A DNA stretch of 64,000 nt from Woeseiaceae bacterium (GCA_021773095.1 JAJFKR010000001.1:1-64000), one strand, 5' to 3'. Positions 27,247-36,731 are shown, numbered from the stretch's first letter. Translations and numbers: made by a program. Notes: generated by a model not told the origin, from the letters alone.

Positions 27247-27307
27247 GGATGGAATTGGATGGACAATCGGATGCGCCTGTGCCATGCTAGAAACGGATGG
27301 AATTGGA
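27247..27307 (+). promoter_or_regulatory. Direct repeat upstream of fic, possible operator
   Basis: GGATGGAATTGGA occurs at 27247-27259 and again at 27295-27307, a 48-bp period. The second copy overlaps the ribosome site TGGAGG of the Fic gene. The encoded protein has a C-terminal winged helix, so autoregulation through these sites is plausible but unproven. Confidence 0.4.
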
Positions 27308-27314
27308 GGCAGAA

Positions 27315-28373
27315 ATGGGTGGCAGCATTCAAACAGGCACGCTTGCGATCACGCCGGAAATTCTCAGGCTGATTGCTGAAATCGATGAATTCAAGGGCGC
27401 CTGGGCGGCGATCGGTCGAATATCGCCCGACCGGCTGACCTCCCTGCGACGGGTCGCCACGATCGAAAGTATCGGTTCGTCGACCCGCATCGAAGGGGCA
27501 AAGTTGAGCGACCGGGAGGTCGAACGCCTGCTGGCTGGACTCGACGTGAAGGCCTTCGCCTCCCGGGACGAAGAGGAAGTCGCCGGCTACGCAGACGTCA
27601 TGGAAACCGTCTTCGCCCATTTGCAAAAAATTCCGCTGACCGAAAATCACATCAAGCAGCTGCATCGCGACCTGCTCCAATATTCATCAAAAGATGAGCG
27701 GCATCGCGGTGAGTACAAGACCCTCAATAACCACGTTGAAGCGATCGGGCCGGATGGGACAAATCTGGGCGTGGTCTTTCAGACTGCGAGCCCGTTCGAT
27801 ACGCCACGCCTGATGGCTGAGCTAGCTGAGTGGATGCGAGAAAAACTCGCCGCACAGGATTTACACCCGCTTATCGTGATCAGCGTTTTCATTGTCGTGT
27901 TCCTGGAGATTCACCCGTTTCAGGACGGCAACGGGCGCTTGTCCCGTATCCTGACAACGCTCCTGCTGCTGCGCACTGGCTATACCTATGTACCTTACAG
28001 TTCGCTGGAAAGCGTCATTGAGCAGAGCAAGGACGCATACTATCTCGCGCTTCGGCAGACACAGGGCACGATCCGTTCCGCCGAGCCGGATTGGCAGCCC
28101 TGGCTCGTCTTCTTCCTGAAATCGCTGCAACGGCAAAAGGCACGGCTGGAAAAGACGATTGAGCGCGAGCGTTTGATTCTTGGTGATTTGCCCGAGCTGT
28201 CGCTGAGAATTCTCGAACTGTGCCGCGAGCGCGGACGCGTGACCGTATCCGAAGCAGCTAAAGCGACCGGTGCGAACCGGAACACGATCAAGGATCATCT
28301 CAAAGCACTCACCCGTGCCGGGCATTTGCAGCAGCACGGAGCGGGCCGGGGAACATGGTACGGACTTTCCTGA
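27315..28373 (+). CDS. Fic family protein with C-terminal winged-helix domain
   Basis: Predicted AMP-transferase or related nucleotidyl-transferase of 352 residues. The catalytic loop HPFQDGNGRLSR (His about 200) is the intact Fic motif. An N-terminal inhibitory helix motif, SSTRIEG, matches the S/TxxxE(G/N) pattern of class II Fic proteins that keep themselves inactive. The C-terminus (SLRILELCRERGRVTVSEAAKATGANRNTIKDHL..., helix-turn-helix) is a DNA-binding winged helix, so it may regulate its own gene. I start at 27315, 5 bases after TGGAGG, instead of the ATG at 27297 inside the upstream repeat. Stand-alone Fic-HTH proteins are common in mobile regions; the target is unknown. Confidence 0.9.
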   Translation: MGGSIQTGTLAITPEILRLIAEIDEFKGAWAAIGRISPDRLTSLRRVATIESIGSSTRIEGAKLSDREVERLLAGLDVKAFASRDEEEVAGYADVMETVFAHLQKIPLTENHIKQLHRDLLQYSSKDERHRGEYKTLNNHVEAIGPDGTNLGVVFQTASPFDTPRLMAELAEWMREKLAAQDLHPLIVISVFIVVFLEIHPFQDGNGRLSRILTTLLLLRTGYTYVPYSSLESVIEQSKDAYYLALRQTQGTIRSAEPDWQPWLVFFLKSLQRQKARLEKTIERERLILGDLPELSLRILELCRERGRVTVSEAAKATGANRNTIKDHLKALTRAGHLQQHGAGRGTWYGLS

Positions 28374-28814
28374 GCACCGGAGCACCCCGCGCCTTAAGAG
28401 ATCGTCAAACAGGTGCAACGGCGACAGCCGTCGATCTCCCCATTAGGCGGCGCATCTGCGCCAGCCTCCTCCATTGCGCCAACTCCTGGCGCAACTCCTC
28501 AGTACGCCGCAACAACGCGACGCTGTCTTGTCTGCCGTCATGCCGGAAGCGTGACCCAGTGATGTCCTGTGTTGAACCCCTGTTGCAATCCAGCCCGTCT
28601 TTGTGAGCGCCCTGGCGCAGCCCACATCCGATTCCGCGGCCCTTTGGGTCGTTCTGGGGTGCGAGGACCAGGGGGATTGAACCAACAGCGCTTCGCGCTG
28701 CTTAAGTCCTGCAATGGGGCACTTACGCTGAGACCGCCAGCTTATCCGCGGTTTATCACTCACCGGAGTTCAGGAATCGCTGTGAGAAACCGGATTTGGA
28801 TTTAGGAGAACGTC
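28374..28814. other. Gene-free stretch with a degenerate tRNA-Leu-like 3' half
   Basis: I found no supported gene. On the minus strand between about 28712 and 28651 the sequence reads GCAGGACTTAAGCAGCG, a hairpin CAGCGC-gaa-GCGCTG like a long variable arm, then GGTTCAATCC and TCCTCGCACC. This resembles the 3' half of a tRNA-Leu(TAA) without a 5' half. The rest is featureless. Confidence 0.35.
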
Positions 28815-28982
28815 ATGAAGAAAGCAGGAGGTCATCGTAACTTTGGTTACGGCAAACAAATGGAGTGGGCAGGCAAGCAGGCACTGAGAGACCGATACGG
28901 CAATGGACACTATGGGACCGTCACCGGCTCAATAACGGTGCGTTATAATATTTGGTCTATTCTGACTACATATGGAAACTGA
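28815..28982 (+). pseudogene. Truncated integrase N-terminus
   Basis: A 55-codon frame with a strong AGGAGAACGTC ribosome site. MKKAGGHRNFGYGKQMEWAG and the following QALRDRYGNGHYGTV match, from memory, the start of a family of tyrosine recombinases of mobile elements. After that the frame runs off into unrelated sequence (SITVRYNIWSILTTYGN) and stops; no catalytic domain follows. It is most simply the 5' stub of an integrase cut by a deletion or rearrangement, marking a second mobile-element boundary near the right end of the accessory region. Confidence 0.55.
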
Positions 28983-29157
28983 TGTAATCGGCCTGTACGA
29001 TGCGATCAGATACGAAAGCCCTTCACCAATGTGCCTGGATTTTCACTGTTCAGTTGCCACCAATTCGTTATCTACTGCCTTAATCTGAGTCCACGTAGTC
29101 CTTATGAACACCGATACAAATGAAGTTCCAGCTGATATTCGACCGGTAACTGTCTGA

Positions 29158-29328
29158 GTGAATGACACCGCGCCAGAAGTGTCCGACTATGTGCGCAAAC
29201 GATATGCCTCGATGAGTGCTGAGGACCGCTTCCTGATCGGGATCAAGATGTTCGATACAGCCCGTGCCTTTGTCGAAGCATCAATCGCAGAAAGTCTCTT
29301 GACGAACCTGATACCGGGCCGCGGTTGA
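29158..29328 (+). CDS. Small protein, unknown
   Basis: A 56-residue frame starting at GTG (VNDTAPEVSDYVRKRYASMS...) with a regular helical composition and a segment, LIGIKMFDTARAFVEASI, that I recall from small conserved proteins near mobile DNA. A 17-codon frame from ATG 29104 (MNTDTNEVPADIRPVTV) lies directly upstream in the same reading frame and ends in the TGA at 29155-29157. Either this is a leader or a longer gene was split by a stop. No function can be proposed. Confidence 0.45.
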   Translation: MNDTAPEVSDYVRKRYASMSAEDRFLIGIKMFDTARAFVEASIAESLLTNLIPGRG

Positions 29329-29393
29329 ACAACAGCGCCACGCCATTCTAAAATGTGAATTCATAACAACGAGTAACAGGGCTGATCCTGGTC

Positions 29394-30644
29394 ATGAAAA
29401 ACGCCCTAGCACCCGTCGCGGCCCTCCTCATCGGTGTCGCAATATTGCTTACCGGCCAGGGCCTGCAAGGTACTTTGCTGCCGGTACGCGCCTCGATGGA
29501 GGCGTTCTCGACTTTTTCAATCGGCGTTATCGGCGCCGCATACTTCCTCGGATTTACGCTCGGCTGCCTGAAAGGCGGCGATCTCGTACAGCGCGTTGGA
29601 CACATTCGGGTTTTCGCTGCGATGACTGCCCTGGGTTCTGCGACACCCTTGTTACATGGGCTGGTCTTGAGCCCGTGGGTATGGAGTTTATTGCGCCTGA
29701 TCTCCGGATTTTGTTTTGCTGTCCTGTACGTCGTAATTGAAAGCTGGTTAAACGAGCGATCGACCAATGAAAATCGCGGTGTCGTTTTTTCCACTTACGT
29801 AATGATCACGCTGACCGTCCTCGCGGCCGGACAGATGATGACCTTATTGTACGACCCCCTGGAAATGGCGCTTTTTGCCATCGCGTCGGTATTGGTATCG
29901 GTCGCCGCTATCCCTGTTGTTTTGTCGGTGACACCATCACCTGAGCAGCCCCATTCAGTAGAACTAAACCTGCAGCGGTTATTCAGAATCTCCCCTTCCG
30001 GAACGATCGCCTGCCTGGCAACCGGATTCGCGAACGGGTCATTCTGGTCACTGGCACCGGTATTCACGGCGGCCTATTCCGATAATCAATCACTCGCAGC
30101 GTGGTTTATGAGCTCCGCAGTGCTCGGTGGTGCGATCGCGCAATGGCCGCTCGGCTACCTGTCCGACAAAATCGGCCGGGACAAGGTGCTGATAGCGGCG
30201 GCAACTGCCGGCGCCGCGGCAAGCGTGTTTTTCATTACGTCGGCCGAGGACCTGAACTTTACCGGCATGCTCTTACTTGCCGCTGCCTGGGGCGCTGCGG
30301 CGTTTCCGCTTTACGCACTGTCGGTAGCACATACCAACGATTATGCCGAACCCAGCGAATACGTCATGGTGTCGAGCGGCCTGCTCCTGATGTATGGAGT
30401 CGGCGCGGTTATCGGCCCTTTTGTCGCCTCAGCATTGATGACGATGACAAGCGCAACGGGGTTGTATGCGTTCACCGGTATTGTCCACTCGCTGCTCACC
30501 GTGTACGCAATTTATCGCATCTTCTGCCGTACAAGTGCACCGGCCGATCAGCACATAGCCTTCGGTGATGCATTGGCAACGGCGCACACAGCGTCACAAA
30601 TCTACGAAGAAGAAATCCAGCACCTAACTGAGTGCGAAGACTGA
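29394..30644 (+). CDS. Major facilitator superfamily transporter (YcaD-like)
   Basis: A 416-residue inner-membrane transporter with twelve hydrophobic segments. Family-like motifs are LKGGDLVQRVGHIRVF after helix 2, RLISGFCFAVLYVVIESWLNE in helices 4-5 (the SWLN pattern of YcaD-type proteins) and GYLSDKIGRDKVL between helices 8 and 9. The substrate is unknown. The C-terminal tail of about 40 residues is hydrophilic. It stops 2 bp before the end of the convergent GlxA-type regulator gene, which bounds the methylamine cluster, so a role in uptake or efflux of related compounds is possible but unsupported. Confidence 0.85.
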   Translation: MKNALAPVAALLIGVAILLTGQGLQGTLLPVRASMEAFSTFSIGVIGAAYFLGFTLGCLKGGDLVQRVGHIRVFAAMTALGSATPLLHGLVLSPWVWSLLRLISGFCFAVLYVVIESWLNERSTNENRGVVFSTYVMITLTVLAAGQMMTLLYDPLEMALFAIASVLVSVAAIPVVLSVTPSPEQPHSVELNLQRLFRISPSGTIACLATGFANGSFWSLAPVFTAAYSDNQSLAAWFMSSAVLGGAIAQWPLGYLSDKIGRDKVLIAAATAGAAASVFFITSAEDLNFTGMLLLAAAWGAAAFPLYALSVAHTNDYAEPSEYVMVSSGLLLMYGVGAVIGPFVASALMTMTSATGLYAFTGIVHSLLTVYAIYRIFCRTSAPADQHIAFGDALATAHTASQIYEEEIQHLTECED

Positions 30645-30646
30645 AT

Positions 30647-31621
30647 TCAGGTTCTGTCCATGCTGCGTTCAAAACTTGGCGGATGTCCGTAATACTCCTT
30701 GTAACTCTTGCTGAAGTGAGAACTTGAGACAAATCCGGTAGACGCCGATATCCGCACAAGACTCATACTGGTCTGACGCAACAGCTGCCGCGCTCGTTTC
30801 AGGCGAATTTGCAGGTAGTAGCGAGAGGGCGTGCAAGACAGATAGCGCTGAAACAGTCTTTGCAGTTGCCTTCTTGAGAGACCAACATACGCTGCCAGGT
30901 CTTCCTGACTGATTGGCTCCTTTACGTTGGCCTCCATCAGATCAGCTGCAACAATGAGTTTTTCAGACTGATAACCGATAACGTGTTGCAACGGTATCCG
31001 CTGTTCATCTTCCGCACGCTGGATTCTCTCGTAAATAAACTGCTCGGCAACTTTCGTACTGACCTGTGCCCCACATTTTTTCTTGATGAAATACAACATC
31101 ATATCGACAGGCGTGGTACCACCAGAGCTTGTATAACGACCTCTGTCGATCGTAAAAATACTACGGGTCACTGCAACGTCCGGAAAGGAATCGGACAGCG
31201 TCGCCATGTTTTCCCAGTGGATACTGCAACGGAATCCCTCCAGCAGGCCGGCATCGGCCAGCAGGTAGCTACCGGTGCAAATAGCCCCGAGATCAATATC
31301 CATCCGCTTTGCGGAGCGCAGGAATTTTACAAGCGGCTTGCTGATATTTTTTTCTATACGCTTGCCGCCACACACGATAAGCGCATCAACAGACTGCAAT
31401 GAGCGTGCATCTTCAATGGCGTAGTCGACGTTAACGCAGAGGCCATTGCTGGCCGATACTTGCTCTCCGCTTGCAGATATCGTCTGCCACGAAAAGACGT
31501 CGCTGTTGCAAATCCGGTTAGCCATCCGCAGTGGTTCAATGGCGGATGAGAACGAGATCAATGTGAAGTCATTCACCAGCAAGAAGCCGAAGCGCGTAGG
31601 GGTTTGTCTTCGGGTCGTCAT
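30647..31621 (-). CDS. GlxA-family AraC-type regulator (GbdR-like)
   Basis: A 324-residue transcription regulator. Residues about 10-190 form a DJ-1/PfpI-like glutamine-amidotransferase fold (LIVCGGKRIEK, LGAICTGSYLLADAGLLEG) used for ligand sensing. The C-terminal 100 residues are an AraC DNA-binding domain with two helix-turn-helix motifs (EDLAAYVGLSRRQLQRLF and ISASTGFVSSSHFSKSYKEY). This architecture is that of GbdR and related activators of glycine betaine, dimethylglycine and carnitine catabolism. Lying 77 bp after soxG on the same strand, it is the obvious candidate controller of the upstream cluster. Confidence 0.88.
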   Translation of the reverse strand: MTTRRQTPTRFGFLLVNDFTLISFSSAIEPLRMANRICNSDVFSWQTISASGEQVSASNGLCVNVDYAIEDARSLQSVDALIVCGGKRIEKNISKPLVKFLRSAKRMDIDLGAICTGSYLLADAGLLEGFRCSIHWENMATLSDSFPDVAVTRSIFTIDRGRYTSSGGTTPVDMMLYFIKKKCGAQVSTKVAEQFIYERIQRAEDEQRIPLQHVIGYQSEKLIVAADLMEANVKEPISQEDLAAYVGLSRRQLQRLFQRYLSCTPSRYYLQIRLKRARQLLRQTSMSLVRISASTGFVSSSHFSKSYKEYYGHPPSFERSMDRT

Positions 31622-31698
31622 AAGCTACGGCGTTACTAGGGCGTAGTTGCAGTATGTATCCCGTCTGCAGGGATAACAATGCAAAAATCGACCCCCGC

Positions 31699-32208
31699 CT
31701 AAATAACGGACAGCTGCACCGAGTACTTTTGGCAAGGTGCACGCAACCAGAGCATCAGATACTCCGAAAAGCTGCGCCGCACAATGATTTCGTAGCTCGG
31801 CTGGTCGTCAATATGCCCGATTAGCACGACCGCCCTGGCCAGTCCACTTTGCGCGCACTGGCCAACTCGAAATACATCCGGATGAAAATCGAGGGTACTG
31901 CCACTGGCGAGTACCTTTCGTACATTTTCCCCCTTGAGACGTAACAAGACTTCACCACCACTGACGTCTGTTACCGCCGCCTGATGGTCTTGCAGCTCTT
32001 GACGAATTTCGGCCAGTAGAGCCTGCAGACCTTCGCTCTTGGCCACAACCAGCCATTCATCCGGCCCGCGCCAATAAATGCGATGCTTATCGATACTCAT
32101 CGTATTGGCAAGGACAGGCAGACTCTGACCCAACACCGACTCAACAGCGGCGACAAAGCCGGCCTTTCCCTGATCGCCGCGTAAATTGAGGTAAGCAAAC
32201 TCAGACAT
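31699..32208 (-). CDS. soxG: Sarcosine oxidase gamma subunit
   Basis: A 169-residue subunit of heterotetrameric sarcosine oxidase, with the family pattern DKHRIYWRGPDEWLVV, VTDVSGGEVLLRLKG and a C-terminal YEIIVRRSFSEYLMLWL. It resembles the folate-binding GcvT/TSOX-gamma fold. It overlaps soxA by 8 bp, completing the classic soxB-D-A-G order. It is needed for assembly of the cytosolic complex that oxidises sarcosine to glycine. Confidence 0.92.
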   Translation of the reverse strand: MSEFAYLNLRGDQGKAGFVAAVESVLGQSLPVLANTMSIDKHRIYWRGPDEWLVVAKSEGLQALLAEIRQELQDHQAAVTDVSGGEVLLRLKGENVRKVLASGSTLDFHPDVFRVGQCAQSGLARAVVLIGHIDDQPSYEIIVRRSFSEYLMLWLRAPCQKYSVQLSVI

Positions 32209-35206
32209 TCTGCCGCTCTCCTTTCGGATCGTAGAAGACCGGCGAGACCACGATCGCCGGTACCGCCGACCCGTCTGCCGCGACAGCGATCAGCTCATCT
32301 CCCTTGCGCGCCCGCCCGCCCTCGAGAAGCGCCAAAGCGACCGGGTGCCCGAGGCATGCACTGTCGTAACTCGATGTCACATGCCCGAGCATCGGCACAG
32401 GCCGCACAGCCTCCGCATTTTCGACCAACTGGGCACCTTCTGTAAGAACCGTTTTGCCATCGCCTGACAACAGACCGACCAGCTGCTTACGGTCGTCACG
32501 CAGGCAGTCCGGTCGCGACAACGAGCGCTTACCCAGGTAATCCTTGTCCGCGGACAACAACCAGTTCATCCCCAGATCGACCGGAGTCACAGAACCGTCC
32601 GTGTCCTGTCCGAGAATGACGAATCCTTTTTCGGCCCGCAACACGTGCATCGTATCCGTACCGTAGGGCGTGATATTGAATTCAGCACCGGCTGCCATTA
32701 TCGATCGCCACATTGCCAGCGCGTTATTGCTGTCGACGTTCACTTCGAACGCCAGTTCGCCGCTGAAACTCACACGGAATAACTGCACTGGCATGCCAGC
32801 CAGCTCGGCAGACTTGACCGACATGAACGGAAATTTCTCTCGCTCAAGGTCGATGTTGCAATCGAGCTTTTGCAAGACCCGGCGGCTATTCGGACCAACA
32901 ACCGCAATAGTCGAAAAATGATCGGTCACCGAGGTCAGGTACACGTCGAGCTCCGGCCATTCCGTTTGCAACCAGGCCTCAAGCCACGCCAGCACATGTG
33001 CTGCACCGCCGGTCGTCGTAGTCAGGTAGAACTGCTGCTCGCCAATCCTGGCCATCACGCCATCATCCATCACCATGCCGTCTTCACCGAGCATAATTCC
33101 ATAGGCGCAGCGGCCGATTTTCATATTGCCAACTTTGTGTGTGTAGATGCGCTCCAGAAATTCGACGGCATCCGCGCCCTGCACATCGATTTTTCCCAAG
33201 GTCGATGCATCCATGATGCCGACAGAATCTCGCGTCGCGAGACATTCTCTGGCAATTGCCTCCTGCCGTCCTTCTTCGCCTTGTGGGAAATACCAGGGCC
33301 GCAACCACTGGCCAACCACTTCCATCGGCGCACCTGCTGCTTCGTGCCACTCGTGAATTGCAGTTTTCCGAACCGGATCGTAGAGCTCGCCCACTCCCTC
33401 GCCTGCACAGGTGCCAAATGTCACCGGCGTATAGGCCGGCCGGAATGTCGTTGTGCCAACATCCGCTATGGAGGCTTGCAGACACTCGGCCAGCACGGCC
33501 ATGCCGTTAATGTTGCCCAGCTTGCCCTGGTCGGTACCAAAGCCCAGCGCGGTATAGCGCTTGACGTGTTCCACATTGCGATAACCCTCCCGGACCGCCA
33601 GGCGCACATCGGCAACGCTGGTATCGTTCTGGAAATCAAGAAACTGTTTCGGACAGGCATCCGGGTTCTTCGTGGCCGGCACCCGCCACAACGGCTCAAG
33701 TGGATTTGACACAACCTCATCGGTACCGGGTAGCTCATACTCGGCAACCGCGAAACCACAAAGACTGGCGGCGGCGCTGCCGGCATCGGCGCCTTCCTGC
33801 AGGCAATCTGCCAGTGACCAACGGCCGTTGCCGGCGCCGGCCGAATTACAGGCTTGTGCCGCGCTGTCCGGTACGAAACATTGCAGATCATCATCCCATT
33901 TGTTCTTGCCACCGGACTGCGAGTGCAAATGCACGGCCGGGCTCCAGCCACCCGACATCGCGACAATATCGCAGTCAATAATGATCGAGTTTTCGACAGT
34001 CGCCGACACATCGCCGTCCCATTTGGCAATGCGGACGCCTGTCACACGACGCCGGCCGATAATATCCGTCACAATGTGTCCCCGGAAAACCGGGATACCC
34101 AGCGCGACCGCCTTGTCATCGAGACCGGCAGCACCGTCCGCGCGACTGTCGATAATAGCGGCGAGGGTAGCGCCGTTTTTGGACAAATCGATCGCTGTCC
34201 GGTAAGCCGAATCGTTGTTGGTGAATACAACAACGCGACTACCGGGCAACACTGCGTAGCGATTGAGATAACTTGAAAGTGCAGAGGCCAGCATGACGCC
34301 CGGCCGGTCGTTGTTGCAAAACGCGAGAGGCCGCTCAATCGCACCCTGCGCCAGCACAACCTGTTTCGCACGCACGCGCCAAAGGCGCTGCCGTACCTGA
34401 TCCTGGCAATGCAAGCCCATGTGATCCGTACAACGCTCGGCAATCGCCAGGAAATTCTGGTCAAAATAGCCGAAGACGGTGCTGCGAGGCAGCAACGTGA
34501 CGTTGTCCAGATTCGCCAAGACGGCAAGCGTTTCTTCAAACCAGCTTGTGAGTCCCGGCCCTTTATCGGATTGCGCCAAAGACAGCAGGCTACCACCCGG
34601 TTCGTTTTGCTCATCGGCAATTATGACGCGCGCTCCCGAGCGTGCTGCAAGCAACGCGGCCATCAGTCCGGCAGGACCTGCCCCGACCACCAGCACATCA
34701 CAATGCGCATTGAAATGTTCGTAGTGATCCGGGTCAGCCTCGCGTGGCGATTTCCCGATACCTGCCGAGCGCCGAATGAAACGCTCGTAGAATTTCCAGA
34801 GGAACTTTGGACGCAAAAATGTCTTGTAGTAAAAACCGGCACCCAGCAACGGGCTAAACCAGTCGTTAATGGCGGCGATATCAAATCCGACACTCGGCCA
34901 ACCCTTGGTCGAGCGCGCTTGCAAGCCCTCAAACAGTTCAACCTGCGTTGCCCTTTGGTTGGGCAAGGTCGCCGCACCGGCACCAATTTGCAGAATCGCG
35001 TTGGGCTCCTCCGCCCCGGAACCGACGATGCCCCGCGGCCGGTGTAGCTTGAAACTCCGGCTGACGACGGATACACCGTTAGCCAGCAATGCCGATGCCA
35101 GCGTATCGCCCGCATAGCCCTGATATTGCTTCCCGTTGAAGCTAAAACTCAATGGTTGCGAGCGATCAATGCGCCCACCGGTATCGAGCCTGTTTACCTG
35201 AGTCAC
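32201..35206 (-). CDS. soxA: Sarcosine oxidase alpha subunit
   Basis: A 1001-residue subunit with the expected order. First is an N-terminal ferredoxin-like domain (FNGKQYQGYAGDTLASALLA, FKLHRPRGIVGSGAEEPNA). Next is an NAD-binding Rossmann domain (VLVVGAGPAGLMAALLAARS with IIADEQ) and its FAD/NAD partner fold. Last is a C-terminal GcvT-like folate domain (YGIMLGEDGMVMDDGV, LRAEKGFVILGQDTDGSVTP), where the methylene group is handed to tetrahydrofolate. The complete complex converts sarcosine, O2 and THF to glycine, H2O2 and methylene-THF. Start coupled to the soxD stop by 4 bp. Confidence 0.95.
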   Translation of the reverse strand: MTQVNRLDTGGRIDRSQPLSFSFNGKQYQGYAGDTLASALLANGVSVVSRSFKLHRPRGIVGSGAEEPNAILQIGAGAATLPNQRATQVELFEGLQARSTKGWPSVGFDIAAINDWFSPLLGAGFYYKTFLRPKFLWKFYERFIRRSAGIGKSPREADPDHYEHFNAHCDVLVVGAGPAGLMAALLAARSGARVIIADEQNEPGGSLLSLAQSDKGPGLTSWFEETLAVLANLDNVTLLPRSTVFGYFDQNFLAIAERCTDHMGLHCQDQVRQRLWRVRAKQVVLAQGAIERPLAFCNNDRPGVMLASALSSYLNRYAVLPGSRVVVFTNNDSAYRTAIDLSKNGATLAAIIDSRADGAAGLDDKAVALGIPVFRGHIVTDIIGRRRVTGVRIAKWDGDVSATVENSIIIDCDIVAMSGGWSPAVHLHSQSGGKNKWDDDLQCFVPDSAAQACNSAGAGNGRWSLADCLQEGADAGSAAASLCGFAVAEYELPGTDEVVSNPLEPLWRVPATKNPDACPKQFLDFQNDTSVADVRLAVREGYRNVEHVKRYTALGFGTDQGKLGNINGMAVLAECLQASIADVGTTTFRPAYTPVTFGTCAGEGVGELYDPVRKTAIHEWHEAAGAPMEVVGQWLRPWYFPQGEEGRQEAIARECLATRDSVGIMDASTLGKIDVQGADAVEFLERIYTHKVGNMKIGRCAYGIMLGEDGMVMDDGVMARIGEQQFYLTTTTGGAAHVLAWLEAWLQTEWPELDVYLTSVTDHFSTIAVVGPNSRRVLQKLDCNIDLEREKFPFMSVKSAELAGMPVQLFRVSFSGELAFEVNVDSNNALAMWRSIMAAGAEFNITPYGTDTMHVLRAEKGFVILGQDTDGSVTPVDLGMNWLLSADKDYLGKRSLSRPDCLRDDRKQLVGLLSGDGKTVLTEGAQLVENAEAVRPVPMLGHVTSSYDSACLGHPVALALLEGGRARKGDELIAVAADGSAVPAIVVSPVFYDPKGERQNV

Positions 35207-35481
35207 TGGCCGTCCTCTTCGCTGGCGTGAAGTGGATAGGTACTGTCGATTTTGTAACTCACCGTATCGCGATTAACACCGAACCAGCGGCGGCACCCCT
35301 GGCTGTGATTCCACAGTTCCTTGTGTGCGCCGCGTGGATTGCTGCGCAAGAACAAGTAGTCGGCCCACTCTGCATCATTAAGCGCGTCGGGATCGAGGGG
35401 ACGCGATATTTCACCCTCGCCACCATAGCTGAATTCAGTTTCAGCACGCTCTCCGCACCAGGGACACCTGATCAGAAACAT
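35203..35481 (-). CDS. soxD: Sarcosine oxidase delta subunit
   Basis: A 92-residue zinc-binding subunit: CPWCG near the N-terminus and HSQGCRRWF near residue 60 form the Cys-Cys-His-Cys zinc site known from TSOX-delta. LDPDALNDAEWADYLFLR and NPRGAHKELW are family landmarks. It overlaps both neighbours by 1-4 bp. Normal length, no defects. Confidence 0.95.
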   Translation of the reverse strand: MFLIRCPWCGERAETEFSYGGEGEISRPLDPDALNDAEWADYLFLRSNPRGAHKELWNHSQGCRRWFGVNRDTVSYKIDSTYPLHASEEDGQ

Positions 35482-36731
35482 CAGTGTGCTACCCCGGCCG
35501 CGCCGTGCTCATCGATCAGCGCACCTGTCGTGAATCGTTCCAGGTCAAAGGCAGCATTCAGTTCATGCGGTCTGTCCTCTGCAATAGTATGTGCGAAGGC
35601 CCAGCCCGAGCCCGGCGTCGCTTTGAAACCACCCGTACCCCAGCCACAATTGAAATACAGACCAGCCACCGGTGTCTTGCTGACGATCGGACAGGCGTCC
35701 GGACAAACATCGACGATACCGCCCCACATACGCAACATGCGGACGCGGCTGAACATGGGAAACAACTCAATGATCGCCGCCATTGCATGTTCGATCGTGT
35801 GGAAACTGCCGCGCTGGCCGTAGCCGTTGTAGGCATCGATACCCGCACCGATAACGAGCTCACCCTTATCCGATTGACTGATATAACCATGTACTGCGTT
35901 CGACATGACGACGGTATCGAGCACCGGCTTCATGGGTTCGGATACGAAGGCCTGTAGCGGATGACTTTCTACGGGAAAACGCAGCCCTGCCATCGTCGCC
36001 AGTACGCTCGCATTGCCCGCCACCACAACACCCACTTTGTCTGCTTCAATACGGCCACGCGTGGTTTCGACACCCTTTATGCGGCCATTATCACGATTCA
36101 GCCCGGTAACCTCACATTGCTCGATAATATCCACACCGTAGTCATCCGCAGCACGGGCAAATCCCCATGCAACCGCATCGTGTCGCGCTACGCCGCCGCG
36201 TGCCTGGTAAGACGCGCCGAGAATGGGATAGCGGGCCGTAGCCGACGTGTTGATGAGCGGAATCGCCTGCTTGATTTGTGCCGTATCGACGACCACCGCA
36301 TCGATACCGTTGAGCCGATTGGCGCTTACACGCCGTTCGATGTCACGCATATCCTGCAGACTGTGACCGAGGTTATAAACACCACGCTGCGAAAACATGA
36401 CGTTGTAATTCAACTCCTGGCTGAGGTCTTCCCAGAGTTGCAGCGATTTTTCGTACAGGAGCGATGATTCGGTCCATAGATAATTGGAACGAACGATGGT
36501 CGTATTACGACCGGTGTTGCCACCACCAATCCAGCCTTTCTCCAATACCGCGATGTTGCGAACACCGTGCTCTTTGGCCAGGTAATAAGCGGTTGCAAGA
36601 CCGTGCCCGCCACCACCGACAATCACGACGTCGTACTTGCGCTTGGGCTCCGGGCTGCGCCATGCCCGGTCCCACTGCTTGTTGGAACCCAGGGCATTGC
36701 GAACGAGGCTTAATGCTGAATAGCGCTTCAT
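35481..36731 (-). CDS. soxB: Sarcosine oxidase beta subunit
   Basis: A 416-residue flavoprotein subunit that holds FAD for sarcosine dehydrogenation and binds covalent FMN at the interface with the alpha subunit. The FAD motif is [20 protein letters not shown] with [17 protein letters not shown]. The C-terminal [19 protein letters not shown] is typical. I started at [15 protein letters not shown] (36731), which overlaps the GFA stop by 4 bp; the longer open frame reads as Arg-rich nonsense. Confidence 0.95.
   Translation of the reverse strand: MKRYSALSLVRNALGSNKQWDRAWRSPEPKRKYDVVIVGGGGHGLATAYYLAKEHGVRNIAVLEKGWIGGGNTGRNTTIVRSNYLWTESSLLYEKSLQLWEDLSQELNYNVMFSQRGVYNLGHSLQDMRDIERRVSANRLNGIDAVVVDTAQIKQAIPLINTSATARYPILGASYQARGGVARHDAVAWGFARAADDYGVDIIEQCEVTGLNRDNGRIKGVETTRGRIEADKVGVVVAGNASVLATMAGLRFPVESHPLQAFVSEPMKPVLDTVVMSNAVHGYISQSDKGELVIGAGIDAYNGYGQRGSFHTIEHAMAAIIELFPMFSRVRMLRMWGGIVDVCPDACPIVSKTPVAGLYFNCGWGTGGFKATPGSGWAFAHTIAEDRPHELNAAFDLERFTTGALIDEHGAAGVAH

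Larger units (their letters stand above)
26465..27314. other. Gene-free stretch with tRNA-Arg remnant and repeat
   Basis: No plausible gene is present. The left part contains an interrupted tRNA-Arg 3' half (26532-26650) joined to repeat copy 3 (26642-26754). The middle (26760-27240) shows nothing I can identify apart from a short hairpin CTGAGT-gactg-ACTCAG near 27145. The right end holds the direct repeat upstream of the Fic gene. Confidence 0.6.

Noticed and set aside
28443..28763. Minus-strand open frame as a gene
   Set aside because: It runs through a tRNA-Leu-like remnant, has no ribosome site and no recognisable protein. The neighbouring frame reading SRFRHDGRQDSVALLRR looks protein-like but has no start.
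26009..29328. Stop-codon recoding in this genome
   Set aside because: The three interrupted frames noted use different stops (TAA at 26084, TGA at 29155, TAG at 58150), which argues for ordinary decay rather than a reassigned codon.
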